Below are positions 28,664 to 38,467 of a DNA stretch of 64,000 nt, one piece after another. Position numbers and translations under genes: made by a program. How positions within the stretch are numbered: the stretch's first letter is position 1; each line of letters opens with the position of its first letter. Below the pieces are notes generated by a model that ran no database searches, had not been told where the DNA came from, and worked only from the letters and a program-made list of their open reading frames with translations. This DNA is from Paracoccus sp. MC1862 (GTDB lineage: Bacteria > Pseudomonadota > Alphaproteobacteria > Rhodobacterales > Rhodobacteraceae), in contig NZ_CP067225.1 in NCBI RefSeq assembly GCF_016617715.1, positions 1,488,001 to 1,552,000 of the forward strand. The letters run 5' to 3'.

Positions 28664-29419
28664 GTGACCGATTATCTTCTGCTGCTCGTCGCCGGGTTCC
28701 TCGGCGGAATGCTGAACGCGGTGGCAGGAGGCGGCACCTTCATCGTCTTTCCGGCGCTGGTCTTCACCGGTGTCCCGGTCGTCATGGCGAACGCGACCAG
28801 CACGGTGGCCGCCCTGCCCGGCTATCTCGCGGCCGCACTCGGCTTCCGGCACGAGATTGCCCGCATTCCACGCGACATCGTGCTGCGGCTGACGCTGTGG
28901 ACGCTGCTGGGCGGCGCGCTCGGGTCAGCGCTGCTGCTGGTGTCCTCGAACGAGGCGTTTTCGGCCATCGTGCCCTTCCTGCTGCTTGCCGCGACGCTGA
29001 TCTTTCTTGCCGGCCCGCAACTGCGGGCCTTCGCCTCGCGCTTCCGCAACGGCGTCACGGCCTTTGGCGCGGGCACCATGGTCCCGGTCGCGCTTTACGG
29101 AGGATATTTCAACGGCGGCCTCGGGATCGTGCTTCTGGCGCTGTTCTCGCTATGGGGGATGACGGACATCCACAGCATGAACGGCCTCAAAACCTGGCTG
29201 TCCTTTGCGCTGTCCACCATCAGCCTTGGAATTTTTGCCTGGGGCGGGCAGATCGCCTGGCTGCCCTGCCTGATCCTTGCCGTCGGCGCCATCATCGGGG
29301 GTCTCGCCGGCGCACCTGTCGCCCGGCTGATGTCCGTCGGCGTCCTGCGCGGGTTGATCGCGGTGGTGGGCTTCGGCATGACGGCGCTATTCTTCTGGCG
29401 CCTTATCAACGGAGCGTGA
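28664..29419 (+). CDS. TauE/SafE-family anion exporter
   Basis: This 251-residue inner-membrane protein of the TauE/SafE (DUF81) family has about seven to eight hydrophobic helices. The family signature FLGGMLNAVAGGGTFIVFPAL is at the N terminus, with its internal echo AGTMVPVALYGGYFNGGLGI in the second half. Members export sulfite, sulfoacetate or related organosulfur anions; the substrate here is not deducible. The start is GTG 28664, supported by AAGGA 7 bp upstream. The ridA gene follows after 2 bp and must be co-transcribed. It is the first intact gene right of the IS nest. Confidence 0.87.
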   Translation: MTDYLLLLVAGFLGGMLNAVAGGGTFIVFPALVFTGVPVVMANATSTVAALPGYLAAALGFRHEIARIPRDIVLRLTLWTLLGGALGSALLLVSSNEAFSAIVPFLLLAATLIFLAGPQLRAFASRFRNGVTAFGAGTMVPVALYGGYFNGGLGIVLLALFSLWGMTDIHSMNGLKTWLSFALSTISLGIFAWGGQIAWLPCLILAVGAIIGGLAGAPVARLMSVGVLRGLIAVVGFGMTALFFWRLINGA

Positions 29420-29421
29420 AC

Positions 29422-29769
29422 ATGGCGGAAATCAAGCGGATCGAATGCGGCCCCCGGATGAGCATGGCGGTCGTCCACAACGGCGTCGTCTATCTGGCCG
29501 GGCAGGTGGGCAATCCCGGCGACAGCGTGACCGAGCAGACACGCGAGGTGCTGGCGCAGGTCGACCGGCTGCTGGCCGAGGCGGGGACCGACAAGACGCG
29601 CATTCTGACCGCCCAGATCTGGCTGGCCGACATGGCCGACTTTGCCGAGATGAACGCCGTCTGGGACGCCTGGGTGCCGCAGGGCCACTGCCCCGCCCGC
29701 GCGACGGGGGAAGCGAAGCTCGCTACCCCCGACTACAGGGTCGAGGCGATCATCACCGCCGCGCTGTAA
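29422..29769 (+). CDS. RidA/YjgF-family enamine-imine deaminase
   Basis: This 115-residue RidA-fold protein is a small cytoplasmic trimer in the family that hydrolyses reactive enamine/imine intermediates from PLP enzymes. The frame starts MAEIKRIECGPRMSMAVVHN and shows VVYLAGQVG, the central KTRILTAQIWLADM and the C-terminal GHCPARATGEAKLATPDYRV, where the conserved Arg binds the substrate carboxylate. It follows the TauE-type exporter by 2 bp. Its 3' end overlaps the convergent lpxB gene by 17 bp. Confidence 0.88.
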   Translation: MAEIKRIECGPRMSMAVVHNGVVYLAGQVGNPGDSVTEQTREVLAQVDRLLAEAGTDKTRILTAQIWLADMADFAEMNAVWDAWVPQGHCPARATGEAKLATPDYRVEAIITAAL

Positions 29770-30907
29770 CCGCCGCCATCACCGACCGCGCCGCCCGCAA
29801 GCCGGGCGGCTCTCCTCCGCGGCCCAGCCGCTGCATCGCCAGGTCCATCGCGGCCAGTTGTTCGGCGCGGGCGTCGGGATCGTCCAGCAGGCGCAGCAGC
29901 GCGCTGGCCATGGGGCCGGGCTGGCAGTGCTTGCCCAGGAACTCGGGCACTGCGCGGGTCTCGCTGACGAGGTTCACCAGCGTCACCGTATCGGTCTTCA
30001 GCAGCATCCCCATCAGCGCCCGGCTGATCGGCGCCATGTCATAGCCGATCACCATCGGCACCCGGTTTGCGGCCAGTTCGAGGCTGACCGTCCCGGAGGC
30101 GGCCAGTGCCAGATCGGCGGCGGCGAATGCCGCGCGCTTGTCGGCCTGGTCCTGCACGATCACCGGCGCGGTCGGCCAGCGCCTTGCCATCCCGCCCAGC
30201 ATGTCGGCGACGCCCGAAACGGTCGGCAGCACGACGCGGATCTCGGGCACCCGGTCGCGCAGCCGGATCAGCGCCTCGTCGAAGCGGGGGCCGAGCCGTT
30301 CGACCTCGCCGCGCCGCGATCCCGGCAGGCACAGGACAAGCGGCGCTTCGGCGGCAATGCCATGGGTTGCGCGGAAAGCCGCGGCCTCGTCAGGTGTCGC
30401 AACAGGCTCGGCCACGACTGGATGGCCAACAAAATCGCAGGTCATCCCGGCGGCCCGCATCAGCGGCGGCTCGAAGGGAAGAATGGCCAGCACATGGTCG
30501 ATGACCTGCGCCATCTTCGCCGCCCGCCCCGCCCGCCATGCCCAGACCGAGGGCGCGACGTAATGCACGGTGCGGACCTGCGGCGCCGCGGCCCGAACGA
30601 TCCGCGCCACCCGCAGCCCAAAATCGGGACTGTCGATCGTCACCAGCACATCGGGGGCCGCCGCGATCACCGCCCGCGCCGTTTCCGCGATCCGACGCTT
30701 GAGCGCGCGGTATTTCGGCAGGATCTCCCAGATGCCCATGAGGCTGAGCTCAGCCATGGGAAACAGGCTGCGCAGCCCCTGCGCGGCCATCGCCTCGCCG
30801 CCAATCCCCTGAAGCTCAAGGGCGGGGTCCAACTGCCGCAACCCGTCGATCAGCGCCCCGCCCAGACGGTCGCCCGAAGGCTCGCCCGCGATCAGGAAGG
30901 CCTTCAT
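29753..30907 (-). CDS. lpxB: lipid-A-disaccharide synthase
   Basis: LpxB joins UDP-2,3-diacylglucosamine and lipid X to form the lipid A disaccharide at the inner face of the cytoplasmic membrane. The 384 residues start MKAFLIAGEPSGDRLGGALI, the family signature. It also shows LMGIWEILPKYRALKRRIAE, VLVTIDSPDFGLRVAR, YVAPSVWAWR and LPGSRRGEVERLGPRF. It is the last gene of the envelope operon, 61 bp after lpxI; this is the widest gap of the operon's lower half and contains a dispersed intergenic motif. Its 3' end overlaps ridA convergently. Confidence 0.96.
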   Translation of the reverse strand: MKAFLIAGEPSGDRLGGALIDGLRQLDPALELQGIGGEAMAAQGLRSLFPMAELSLMGIWEILPKYRALKRRIAETARAVIAAAPDVLVTIDSPDFGLRVARIVRAAAPQVRTVHYVAPSVWAWRAGRAAKMAQVIDHVLAILPFEPPLMRAAGMTCDFVGHPVVAEPVATPDEAAAFRATHGIAAEAPLVLCLPGSRRGEVERLGPRFDEALIRLRDRVPEIRVVLPTVSGVADMLGGMARRWPTAPVIVQDQADKRAAFAAADLALAASGTVSLELAANRVPMVIGYDMAPISRALMGMLLKTDTVTLVNLVSETRAVPEFLGKHCQPGPMASALLRLLDDPDARAEQLAAMDLAMQRLGRGGEPPGLRAARSVMAAVTARR

Positions 30908-30944
30908 CGACCGTTGCCTGTCGCCTTGCAGCAGGCGGCAGGGG

Positions 30945-30969
30945 CTTCTTTCTGGCCCAAATACCCCGT
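30945..30969 (-). repeat. dispersed intergenic motif, copy 1
   Basis: CTTCTTTCTGG, two variable bases, then AAATACCCC lies between lpxI and lpxB. A near-identical motif occurs at 55828-55849. Both lie 20 to 60 bp upstream of a minus-strand gene start. Similar motifs are familiar from Rhodobacterales intergenic regions; the function is unknown to me. Confidence 0.5.
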
Positions 30970-31769
30970 CACTCCCGCGCCCACAGGAACAGCCCCGCAG
31001 CCTCGGCGGCGTCGATTGCCGCCTCGCGCTCCAGCAGCATCACGCCCCGGGCTTCCCAGGCGATCCCCGCCAGACCGGCGCGGGCAGCCTGCGCGACGGT
31101 ATCGGGGCCGATCGCCGGCAGGTCGATGCGGCGGTCTTGCATCGGCTTCGGGGCCTTGTAAAGCACCCCGCGCCCGCCTGCCGCCACCGGCCGCAGCCCC
31201 TGATGTGCGGCGGCGAAATCCAGCATCGCCTCGGTCCCCGGCAGCGTCTCGAAGGCGAGGCAGAGGCCCTGCACCACCACGCAGCCTTGGCCGATGTCCA
31301 AAGGCCCTGTCACTCTCAGGATCTCGGCCGCACGCGCGGCATCGGCCCGGTCGGCCTCGGAGGGCTCGCCCACAAGCACGCCCGGACCGGGGACAAGATC
31401 AGGGCGGATCGCAGTGACGCCCACGACCTCGAAATCCCACTCTTCGAAAATCGCGATCAACTCGCGCAGCGCGCCATCGTCGCCCGCCTGCATTGCCGCC
31501 AGAAAACGCGGCACCAGCGTCGCGGTGCGCGGATCGAAAGCCTCGGGGTCAAGCCGGGGTCGGCGGATGGCACCGGCGAAGACGACGCAGGTGACGCCCT
31601 CGTCCGCAAGGCCATCAAGGAAGGGGACCAGCCGTTCCAGCCGGAAGGACGTTGCCGGGATCGGCGGCGCAAAACCTTCCATTGCGTAGACGAGCGGGGC
31701 ATCCAGCGCCTCGGCCAGAAGACCGGGCAGCGCCCCTTCGCCTGCGATGATCGCCGTCCTGCCGGTCAT
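30969..31769 (-). CDS. lpxI: UDP-2,3-diacylglucosamine pyrophosphatase LpxI
   Basis: LpxI cleaves UDP-2,3-diacylglucosamine to lipid X and UMP, replacing LpxH in many alphaproteobacteria. The 266-residue protein starts [20 protein letters not shown] and carries the DUF1009 features CVVFAGAIRRPRLDPEAF, GVLVGEPSEADRADAARA and the C-terminal AAGGRGVLYKAPKPMQDRRI followed by LPAIGPDTV, which includes the essential Asp region. ATG 31769 overlaps the lpxA stop by 4 bp (ATGA), showing translational coupling. No lpxH is seen. Confidence 0.93.
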   Translation of the reverse strand: MTGRTAIIAGEGALPGLLAEALDAPLVYAMEGFAPPIPATSFRLERLVPFLDGLADEGVTCVVFAGAIRRPRLDPEAFDPRTATLVPRFLAAMQAGDDGALRELIAIFEEWDFEVVGVTAIRPDLVPGPGVLVGEPSEADRADAARAAEILRVTGPLDIGQGCVVVQGLCLAFETLPGTEAMLDFAAAHQGLRPVAAGGRGVLYKAPKPMQDRRIDLPAIGPDTVAQAARAGLAGIAWEARGVMLLEREAAIDAAEAAGLFLWARE

Positions 31770-32551
31770 GCGGGGGGCTTCAGGAAGCTGCGCTCGCTGG
31801 GACCGAGGATGAAGTCCAGCACCTCGCGCTCCATCGGCGTGACCTCGCCTTCGGCCCGGGCGCGCGCGGCGTCGCGGAAGGACCCCGTCGCCAGCGCCGC
31901 CAGCAGATCGCGCAGCGCCGCGATGTCGCCCCGATCCGCGCCGCGCCGCTTGAGGCCAACGAGGTTCAGCCCCTCGAATTGCCCGCGCGGCCCCGACACC
32001 AGCGCGTGCGGCAGCACGTCCGCCGTCACCATCGTCAAGGCACCGATCATGGCCCCGCGGCCGATGCGGACGAACTGGTGGATGCCGGACAACCCGCCGA
32101 CGATCACCTCGTCCTCGATCACGCAATGCCCGGCAACGGCGACACTGTTGACCAGGATCACGCGGTCGCCGATCCGACAGTCATGGGCGACGTGGCAGCT
32201 TGCCATGAACAGCCCGTCATCGCCGACCTGCGTCAGCCCGCCGCCGCCGGCCGTGCCGGGATTCATCGTCACATATTCGCGTATGCGGTTGCGGGCGCCG
32301 ATGACAAGCCGGGTCCGCTCTCCCTGAAACTTCAGGTCTTGGGGGATGCCGCCGATGCAGGCAAAGGGAAAGATGACCGTTTCGGCCCCGATTTTGGTGT
32401 CGCCTGCGACGACCACATGGGATTTCAGTTCGACCCTGTCACCCAGCCGCACCTCGGGTCCGACATGGCAAAAGGGGCCGATGCGGACGCCTTGCCCCAG
32501 TTCCGCACCCGTCTCGACGATGGCCGAGGGGTGGATGGCGGTGTCAGCCAT
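31766..32551 (-). CDS. lpxA: UDP-N-acetylglucosamine acyltransferase
   Basis: LpxA catalyses the first step of lipid A synthesis, adding a 3-hydroxyacyl chain to UDP-GlcNAc. The 261 residues form a left-handed beta helix of hexapeptide repeats ([36 protein letters not shown]). The catalytic His lies in the [18 protein letters not shown] block and [20 protein letters not shown] follows. A helical C-terminal region mediates trimer contacts. It overlaps the fabZ stop by 8 bp and is coupled to lpxI. Confidence 0.96.
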   Translation of the reverse strand: MADTAIHPSAIVETGAELGQGVRIGPFCHVGPEVRLGDRVELKSHVVVAGDTKIGAETVIFPFACIGGIPQDLKFQGERTRLVIGARNRIREYVTMNPGTAGGGGLTQVGDDGLFMASCHVAHDCRIGDRVILVNSVAVAGHCVIEDEVIVGGLSGIHQFVRIGRGAMIGALTMVTADVLPHALVSGPRGQFEGLNLVGLKRRGADRGDIAALRDLLAALATGSFRDAARARAEGEVTPMEREVLDFILGPSERSFLKPPA

Positions 32552-33020
32552 CTGCTGGCGCCATCATCGCTGTGAACTCGGCCTCGGCGCAGATCTGCCC
32601 GTCGACCTTGGCCTGCCCCGTGAACTTCCAGATCTTGCCGCCGGAGCGCTTGACCCGGACATGCAGTTCAAGCACGTCGCCGGGCTGGACCATGCGGCGG
32701 AACTTGCAGCCGTCGATGCCCATGAAATAGGTCAGCATGGTCTTGTCGATCATGTTCATGCTGATGCCCACCACGACCGCCGAGGTCTGGGCCATCGCCT
32801 CGACGATCAAGACGCCGGGCATCACCGGCTGGTCGGGGAAATGGCCGGGGAAATGCGGCTCGTTCGAGGTGACGCACTTGATCCCGACCGCGCCTTCATG
32901 GGGCACGATGTCCCGGACCCTGTCGATCATCAGGAAGGGATAGCGGTGCGGGATGATCCGCTTGATCAGAGCCAGATCGGCAGAGTCGTAGGGGGCGGGG
33001 TTGCGCGCGGTCTCGGCCAT
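32544..33020 (-). CDS. fabZ: 3-hydroxyacyl-ACP dehydratase FabZ
   Basis: FabZ dehydrates 3-hydroxyacyl-ACP in fatty acid elongation and thereby balances the 3-hydroxyacyl pool that LpxA consumes. The 158-residue hot-dog-fold protein starts [20 protein letters not shown] and contains [14 protein letters not shown]. The catalytic motif [20 protein letters not shown] with EAMAQ supplies the active-site His and Glu. ATG 33020 lies 30 bp after nadD. The fabZ-lpxA overlap is the classic arrangement. Confidence 0.95.
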   Translation of the reverse strand: MAETARNPAPYDSADLALIKRIIPHRYPFLMIDRVRDIVPHEGAVGIKCVTSNEPHFPGHFPDQPVMPGVLIVEAMAQTSAVVVGISMNMIDKTMLTYFMGIDGCKFRRMVQPGDVLELHVRVKRSGGKIWKFTGQAKVDGQICAEAEFTAMMAPADG

Positions 33021-33050
33021 CTTGTGCTCCGAATATTTCCTTCGTGCCTA

Positions 33051-33719
33051 TCAAATGGCCGGAAGACTTGGCAAGGCAGCCCCGGTTGTGCCAGCGGCGG
33101 GTCCATCTCGATGGGCGGCAAGCCGCGCGTGGCGGATGGCGCTGGAGGACAGGTCCGACATCGGCACGTTGACCAGCACCCAGGCGGGCGGCGTCCTGTC
33201 CGCCAGACGGCCCGCCTGGTCTTCGGGCAGGCGATGCGGGCCAAGGATGTGGGCCGCGCGCGAGGTGCGGGCAGATGTGCGCGAGCCGGGACGGGCGATC
33301 ACCCCGATCGGCACCTGAGCCGCGATCCCGCGCCAGCGGTCCCACCGGCTGAACTGGATCAGGTTGTCCGACCCCATCAGCCAGACGAACCGCACGCCCG
33401 GATAACGCGCCCGCAGCACCGCGATGGTGTCGGCGGTCCAGCGCGTGCCCAGCCCCGCCTCGATCCCCGTGACAAGGATGCGCGGGTCGCGGGCAAGCCG
33501 ACGGGCCGCGTCGATCCGCTGGCCCAAGGGTGCCGGACCCTGCGGCTTCAGCGGATTGCCGGGGCTGACCAGCCACCAGACGCGGTCAAGCCGGAACCGC
33601 TGCAGCGCCATGCGGGTGATATGCAGATGCCCCTGATGGGCCGGGTCGAACGAGCCGCCGAGCAGGCCGATCCTCTGCCCGGCAAAGGCAAGGGGGCGGT
33701 CGCCTGATCCCTTTGCCAC
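33051..33719 (-). CDS. nadD: nicotinate-nucleotide adenylyltransferase
   Basis: NadD adenylylates nicotinate mononucleotide in NAD synthesis. The 222-residue nucleotidyltransferase has the N-terminal [19 protein letters not shown] (the HxGH-type motif), [28 protein letters not shown] and the C-terminal SDLSSSAIR, which matches the ISSTxIR motif. It sits between ompH (2 bp gap) and fabZ, an unusual place: nadD is normally next to rsfS and rlmH. Neither of those genes is in this window. It has no frame damage and its codon use is like its neighbours. Confidence 0.9.
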   Translation of the reverse strand: MAKGSGDRPLAFAGQRIGLLGGSFDPAHQGHLHITRMALQRFRLDRVWWLVSPGNPLKPQGPAPLGQRIDAARRLARDPRILVTGIEAGLGTRWTADTIAVLRARYPGVRFVWLMGSDNLIQFSRWDRWRGIAAQVPIGVIARPGSRTSARTSRAAHILGPHRLPEDQAGRLADRTPPAWVLVNVPMSDLSSSAIRHARLAAHRDGPAAGTTGAALPSLPAI

Positions 33720-33721
33720 GC

Positions 33722-34642
33722 CTAGCGCGGGTCCTGCGGGGCAGCGGGCGCGCCTTCGGGCAGGTCCAGCGCCGTTCCGGCGGGCGCCACCGCAGAGCCG
33801 CCGGGCGCGTCCCCGGGTTCGGGGGCAGCGCTTTCTTCCTCGGCAGCCTCCTCGCGCGCGCGGGCCTGCGCCAGCGCGGCGGCCACGATCTCGCGCCCGT
33901 CGCCCAGTTCGGCATCCAGCGCCGCGATGGTGGCGGCAGTGACGTCGATGCGCTCATCGGCGATCAGCACGGTGCGCTGGTCCAGCACCACCAGCGCGCC
34001 GCGTGCCGTCATCAGCCGCCCCAGCACAGGCGCGGCCGCTTGGGCGAACAAGGCGCGGTCGAGATCGGACATCTCCGCCAGCGCATTGCGCGCGGCCTCG
34101 CGTTCCGCGCGGACCGCCATCACCCGTTCGTCGAAGCGGGCGGCGCGCTGGCGGAATTCCTCGGGCGACAGGGTGGCACGGGCGGCCGTCAGAGCATCCT
34201 CGTCGGCGACCAGATCGGCAAAGGCGCGGTCGTTGTCGGCGGCCACCTGCCGCGACTGGGCCGCGAGTTCGGCTTGGGCGCGCATCCCCCAGCGCGACTG
34301 GCGGTACATGGCCTCCTGGTCCACGGTCAGCACCGCCCGGCCCAGCGCGGCGGCGGCGCCCCCGGCCGGCAGAGTGGGCGGCACCACCCGCAGGGGCGCG
34401 CCACTTTCGGGACCGGGGCCGGCAGGCGGAGGTCCGCCGGGTGCAGCGGGCCGGGACAGTTCAGGCCCGGCAAGATCGCCCGCGTCATTCGGTGGAACCG
34501 GCGCCGGGGATTGCGGAGGACGGGCAGAGCCGAAGGGCGAGGGCCGCGCGGGCGGAGGCTCCTGCCCTGCCACAGGCGCCGGGGCGAGCAGCGCCCCCAG
34601 CAGCGCCGCCGCCAGACCCGCCTGCCCCAGCCCGTGGCGCAT
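33722..34642 (-). CDS. OmpH/Skp-family periplasmic chaperone
   Basis: This is a Skp/OmpH-type periplasmic chaperone of outer-membrane proteins. The 306 residues begin with a signal peptide ([20 protein letters not shown]). A long Pro-rich linker of about 70 residues follows ([20 protein letters not shown]), longer than in the E. coli protein. The OmpH domain has [20 protein letters not shown], a coiled-coil rich in Ala, Glu and Arg, and [20 protein letters not shown]. An acidic Pro-rich tail ends the protein. Its ATG overlaps the bamA stop (TGATG), the conserved bamA-skp coupling. Confidence 0.88.
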   Translation of the reverse strand: MRHGLGQAGLAAALLGALLAPAPVAGQEPPPARPSPFGSARPPQSPAPVPPNDAGDLAGPELSRPAAPGGPPPAGPGPESGAPLRVVPPTLPAGGAAAALGRAVLTVDQEAMYRQSRWGMRAQAELAAQSRQVAADNDRAFADLVADEDALTAARATLSPEEFRQRAARFDERVMAVRAEREAARNALAEMSDLDRALFAQAAAPVLGRLMTARGALVVLDQRTVLIADERIDVTAATIAALDAELGDGREIVAAALAQARAREEAAEEESAAPEPGDAPGGSAVAPAGTALDLPEGAPAAPQDPR

Positions 34643-37032
34643 CAGAACCGGGTCGAGATCGACAGGTCGAAGGGCTGCGTGTTGTCGTAGTCCTCTTTCT
34701 TGATCGCCTTGGACAGGTTGAAGCGCAACGGCCCGATGGGCGTCGTCCAGAACAGCGACACCCCGACCGAGGCGCGGATGTTCATGCTGTCATCCACGCT
34801 GCCGTCGATGGCTTCGGTCACGTTGCCGTCCCCGTCGCGGTCGTTGGTGTCGCGGCCGTAACCGGCGACATTGTCCAGCCCCCAGACGGAACCGGCATCG
34901 GCGAAGATGCCGCCGCTGATCCCGTATTCCTCGGGCAGTCCCAGCGGGAACTGCGCCTCCGCGCGGGCGGCCCAGAAATAATTGCCGCCCAGCGCGTCCT
35001 CGTAGGGCGCATTCAGGTCGCGGGGACCGTAGCCGTTCGATTCAAAGCCGCGGATGCGGCCGGTCCCGCGGAAACGGTCGGTGATGCGGCTTTCGCTGTC
35101 GTTCAGCATGACCAGCGCGCCCGCCTCGAACTCGGCCCGCAGCGCGACTTCCTCGCGCCAGGCGCGGCTTTCGACGCCCGCCAGCATCGTCGTGGTGACC
35201 GCATCCACATCGCCGCCGAGGCCTGCGAAATCCTGGCTGAAGCGCAGCTTCCAGGCTGTCAGCGGGTCCAGGCCCGTGCCGCGCGTGTCGTAATTGTAGC
35301 TGTAGCCAAGCGCCGAGCTGACGCGCTCGCCCTGCTCGCCCACCAGGATCGGGGACGAGCCGATCCATTCGCCGGTTTCGGGATCGAAGCCGACGGGATC
35401 GACATCATACAGCTTGTCCTTGCTCAGCCGATAGCTGAGTTCGAGACGCCCGTTCTCGCTGACCGGGAACTCGATCCCCGTCGAAATTCCCAAGCTGCGC
35501 GTGTTGAAGCGGGCGTTGTCGTAATCCGACGTGCGGTACCAGGCCGACAGGCGGGCGCGCAGGTCGCGGGCCAGGAAGGACGGCTCGATGAAGCTGAAAT
35601 CGAACCCCTGCGAGCCGCTGGCGGTCGAGAAGGACAGCGCAACGGTCTGACCGCGGCCAAGGAAGTTCTGCTCGGTCAGCGAGGCGTTGAAGCCGATGCC
35701 CTGGCTGGCGCCATAGCTGGCGCCAAAGCCGAGGCTGCCGGTCGGCTGCTCCTCGACGTTGACATCGACAATCACCTGCTGCGGGCTGGACCCTTCGCGC
35801 GTTTCCACCTGCGCGTCGGCGAAGTAGCCCAGCGCCCGGATGCGCTCGGCCGAGTTGCGGATCTCACGCGGGTTCAGGGGGTCGCCCTCGACGGTGCGGA
35901 ACTGGCGGCGGATCACCTCGTCCAGCGTCGTCGTGTTGCCCTCGATGTCGATGCGCTCGACAAAGACACGCGGCCCGCGGGTCAGCGCGAAGGTCAGGTC
36001 CAGCGTCTGGTTGCGCGGGTTTCGCGTCACCCGAGGTTCGACCGCAAGGAAATTGGCGCCCTGCTGCAAGGCCACGGCCTCCAGCCGCTGGATCGAGTTC
36101 TCGACCGCCTGCGGGCTGTAGACCTGTCCCGGCCTAACCCGGTTCTGCGCCACATAGGCGTCGGCGGACACGCCCGGCACCTCGCTGACGACGGTGACAT
36201 TGCCGAAGGTGTAACGCGGGCCTTCGTAGATGTTGTAGGTGACGAAGAACGCGTCGCGTTCGCGGGCGACCTCGGGCGCCACGGCCTGCACCCGGAAGTC
36301 GGCGTAACCGCGCGAGCGGTAGAAGTCGGTCAGCAACTGCTCGTCCAGTTGCGTCCGTTCGGGGGCGAAGACGTCGCGGCGGATGAAGGTCCGCAGGATG
36401 CCCGCCTGCTTGGTCGCCAGTACGTTCCGCAGCCGGCGGTCGGAAAAGGCGCGGTTGCCGGCGAATCCGATGCGCTCGATCTCGGTCAGGTCGCCTTCGC
36501 GGATCTCGAACACCAGATCCACGCGGTTGCCGGGGCGGCGGATCACGCGGGGATCGACGCGGGCGGCATAGCGCCCCTCGCTGGCATAGGCGGCAGCGAT
36601 GGTCTGAGCGTCCCGTTCCGCCTGCGCGGGCGAGAACACCCGGCGCGACTGCGACTGCACGATCTCGCCCAGCCGTTCGTCGTTCAGGCGGCGGTTGCCC
36701 TCGAAGCTGATGACGTCGATGACCGGATATTCGCTGACGCGGATGACCAGCGTGCTGCCCTGCGGGACGATCTCGACCGTCTCGAACAGGCCCGACTGCT
36801 GCAGGCGCTGCTGCGCGTCATTCAGATCGCCCAGCGACAGGTCGGCGCCGCGGCGAATGTCGGCAAGCGACAGGATGGTTTCCGCATCGACGCCCTGCGC
36901 GCCTTCCAGCCGCACCTCGGAATAAACGGCGGCGACCGCCGGCATCCCCAGCATGACCGTCAGCGCCAGTCCCGAGACGAGCGCCCGCGTGCCCCTGATA
37001 GCCGGGCTTGCGCCCATCCTGCGATCCCACAT
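34642..37032 (-). CDS. bamA: outer membrane protein assembly factor BamA
   Basis: BamA is the Omp85 barrel that inserts beta-barrel proteins into the outer membrane. The 796-residue protein has a signal peptide (LVSGLALTVMLGMPAVAAVY), then five POTRA repeats, recognisable from VRLEGAQGVDAETILSLADI and VISFEGNRRLNDERLGEI to FVERIDIEGNTTTLDEVIRR. The 16-strand barrel ends with QPFDLSISTRF, a C-terminal Phe as expected. The conserved RGF motif appears as GRIRGFESNGYGPRD. ATG 37032 is chosen over an upstream ATG because AAGGGACAGG lies just before it. Confidence 0.96.
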   Translation of the reverse strand: MWDRRMGASPAIRGTRALVSGLALTVMLGMPAVAAVYSEVRLEGAQGVDAETILSLADIRRGADLSLGDLNDAQQRLQQSGLFETVEIVPQGSTLVIRVSEYPVIDVISFEGNRRLNDERLGEIVQSQSRRVFSPAQAERDAQTIAAAYASEGRYAARVDPRVIRRPGNRVDLVFEIREGDLTEIERIGFAGNRAFSDRRLRNVLATKQAGILRTFIRRDVFAPERTQLDEQLLTDFYRSRGYADFRVQAVAPEVARERDAFFVTYNIYEGPRYTFGNVTVVSEVPGVSADAYVAQNRVRPGQVYSPQAVENSIQRLEAVALQQGANFLAVEPRVTRNPRNQTLDLTFALTRGPRVFVERIDIEGNTTTLDEVIRRQFRTVEGDPLNPREIRNSAERIRALGYFADAQVETREGSSPQQVIVDVNVEEQPTGSLGFGASYGASQGIGFNASLTEQNFLGRGQTVALSFSTASGSQGFDFSFIEPSFLARDLRARLSAWYRTSDYDNARFNTRSLGISTGIEFPVSENGRLELSYRLSKDKLYDVDPVGFDPETGEWIGSSPILVGEQGERVSSALGYSYNYDTRGTGLDPLTAWKLRFSQDFAGLGGDVDAVTTTMLAGVESRAWREEVALRAEFEAGALVMLNDSESRITDRFRGTGRIRGFESNGYGPRDLNAPYEDALGGNYFWAARAEAQFPLGLPEEYGISGGIFADAGSVWGLDNVAGYGRDTNDRDGDGNVTEAIDGSVDDSMNIRASVGVSLFWTTPIGPLRFNLSKAIKKEDYDNTQPFDLSISTRF

Positions 37033-37132
37033 GACCTGTCCCTTGCGCCTGGCGTATCGCGCCGGTTTTCCCGGCCGCATTTGCGGCAGGATTAAACCCC
37101 TGCCGCCTGTCCTGTCAAAGCAAACCCCCGCC

Positions 37133-38467
37133 TCAGCGGCAAAGTATGTCGTTGGAGAGGCCGAAGAACATCAGTGCCAGCACCAGCGCCACGCCGATGC
37201 GGGTCAGCACATCCATGACGCGTGCCGACGGCGGGCGGCCCGCCACGGCCTCCCATGTGTAGAAGGCAAGGTGTCCGCCATCCAGCACCGGGATCGGCAG
37301 CAGGTTCAGGAAACCGATGCCCGCCGACAGCACCGCGACCAGCCAGAAGAAGTTGCCCGCGCCCGAGCTGGCCGCGTCCCCCGCGACCTCGGCGATGGAA
37401 ATCGCGCCGGACAGGTTGCAGCGGCCGATCTGCCCGGTGACCATGGCGACCAGCCCGGTCAGCGAGCCCCAGATCACGTCCCAGGTCTGCTGTGTGCCGA
37501 TCCACAGCGCCTCGAACGGGTTGGGCGTCCGGGTGGCGGGGCGGATGTAGCCCTCTCCTCCGGTCACGCCGATCAGCCAGCGTTTCTCGAAGCCGCCATC
37601 GACGCGGGGCAGGTCCTGTTCGCGGGGGACAAGGACAAAATCGGCCTCTCCGGCGTCCTCGCGCCAGACGCGCATGGTGACGGGGCGGCCCTGCGCGGCC
37701 TCGACGGTCGGTCGCAGGTCGGTGAAGCGGGTGATCGGCCGGCCTTCGACCGCCAGGATCACATCGCCGGGCCGCAGGTCCACCGCCGAGGCGGCGCTGC
37801 GCGGCCCCACGCCCGAGACGCGCGGTGGCGCGACATCGGGGGCGGTGACGGTGATCTCGTTGCCCCCACGGCGGACGGTCCACTGCTGCTGCGGCGCGGG
37901 CGGCAGCGTCTCGGACAGGCGGAACAGCGCGCCCCAGTCGGTGACGGGCTGTCCTCCGACGGCCAGCACCTCGTCGCCGGGCCGCAGGTCGTTGGTGATG
38001 CCGGGGGGCGCGGGCGCGATCTCGCCCACCACCACGCGGTCGGTGGCAAGCCCCTGCCACATGACCACGCCCGCAAAGACGGCAGCGGCCAGGATGAAGT
38101 TGAAGAACGGCCCCGCCGCAACGGTGGCGAACCGCGCCCAGAGCGGCGCACCCCCCAGCGTCTGCCGCGCCAGCCTTGGGTCGACCGAGCCGTCGCGGGT
38201 GGCGCTGGCCACATCCGCATCCCCGAGGAAGCGGACATACCCGCCAAGCGGGATCGCCGCGACCTGCCAGACGGTGCCGCGCCGGTCGCGGCGGGCGAAC
38301 AGCCGCGGCCCGAAGCCTAGCGAGAAGACCTCGGCCCGGATGCCCGACCAGCGGCCGACGATGTAATGGCCGTATTCGTGGACGCCCACGATGATCGACA
38401 GCGCGATGATGAAGGCGGCGACCGTCCAGGCAAAGCCGCCCATCTGTCCGGCGATTTCCCCGATCAT
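37133..38467 (-). CDS. rseP: site-2 protease RseP
   Basis: RseP is the M50 intramembrane zinc protease that cleaves anti-sigma factors and signal-peptide remnants. The 444-residue protein has the HExxH motif in membrane helix 1 (GVHEYGHYIVG, His30-Glu31-His34) and two PDZ domains (near PGDEVLAVGGQPVTDWGALF and PGDVILAVEGRPITRFTDLR). The C-terminal membrane part carries the third zinc ligand in NLLPIPVLDGGHLAFY. ATG 38467 overlaps the dxr stop as ATGA. The 100-bp gap to bamA may hold an extra promoter. Confidence 0.95.
   Translation of the reverse strand: MIGEIAGQMGGFAWTVAAFIIALSIIVGVHEYGHYIVGRWSGIRAEVFSLGFGPRLFARRDRRGTVWQVAAIPLGGYVRFLGDADVASATRDGSVDPRLARQTLGGAPLWARFATVAAGPFFNFILAAAVFAGVVMWQGLATDRVVVGEIAPAPPGITNDLRPGDEVLAVGGQPVTDWGALFRLSETLPPAPQQQWTVRRGGNEITVTAPDVAPPRVSGVGPRSAASAVDLRPGDVILAVEGRPITRFTDLRPTVEAAQGRPVTMRVWREDAGEADFVLVPREQDLPRVDGGFEKRWLIGVTGGEGYIRPATRTPNPFEALWIGTQQTWDVIWGSLTGLVAMVTGQIGRCNLSGAISIAEVAGDAASSGAGNFFWLVAVLSAGIGFLNLLPIPVLDGGHLAFYTWEAVAGRPPSARVMDVLTRIGVALVLALMFFGLSNDILCR

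Noticed and set aside
34003..37095. A 1030-codon open frame on the plus strand opposite ompH and bamA
   Set aside because: It is an antisense shadow of bamA, with no recognisable motif; POTRA and barrel sequences are clear on the minus strand.
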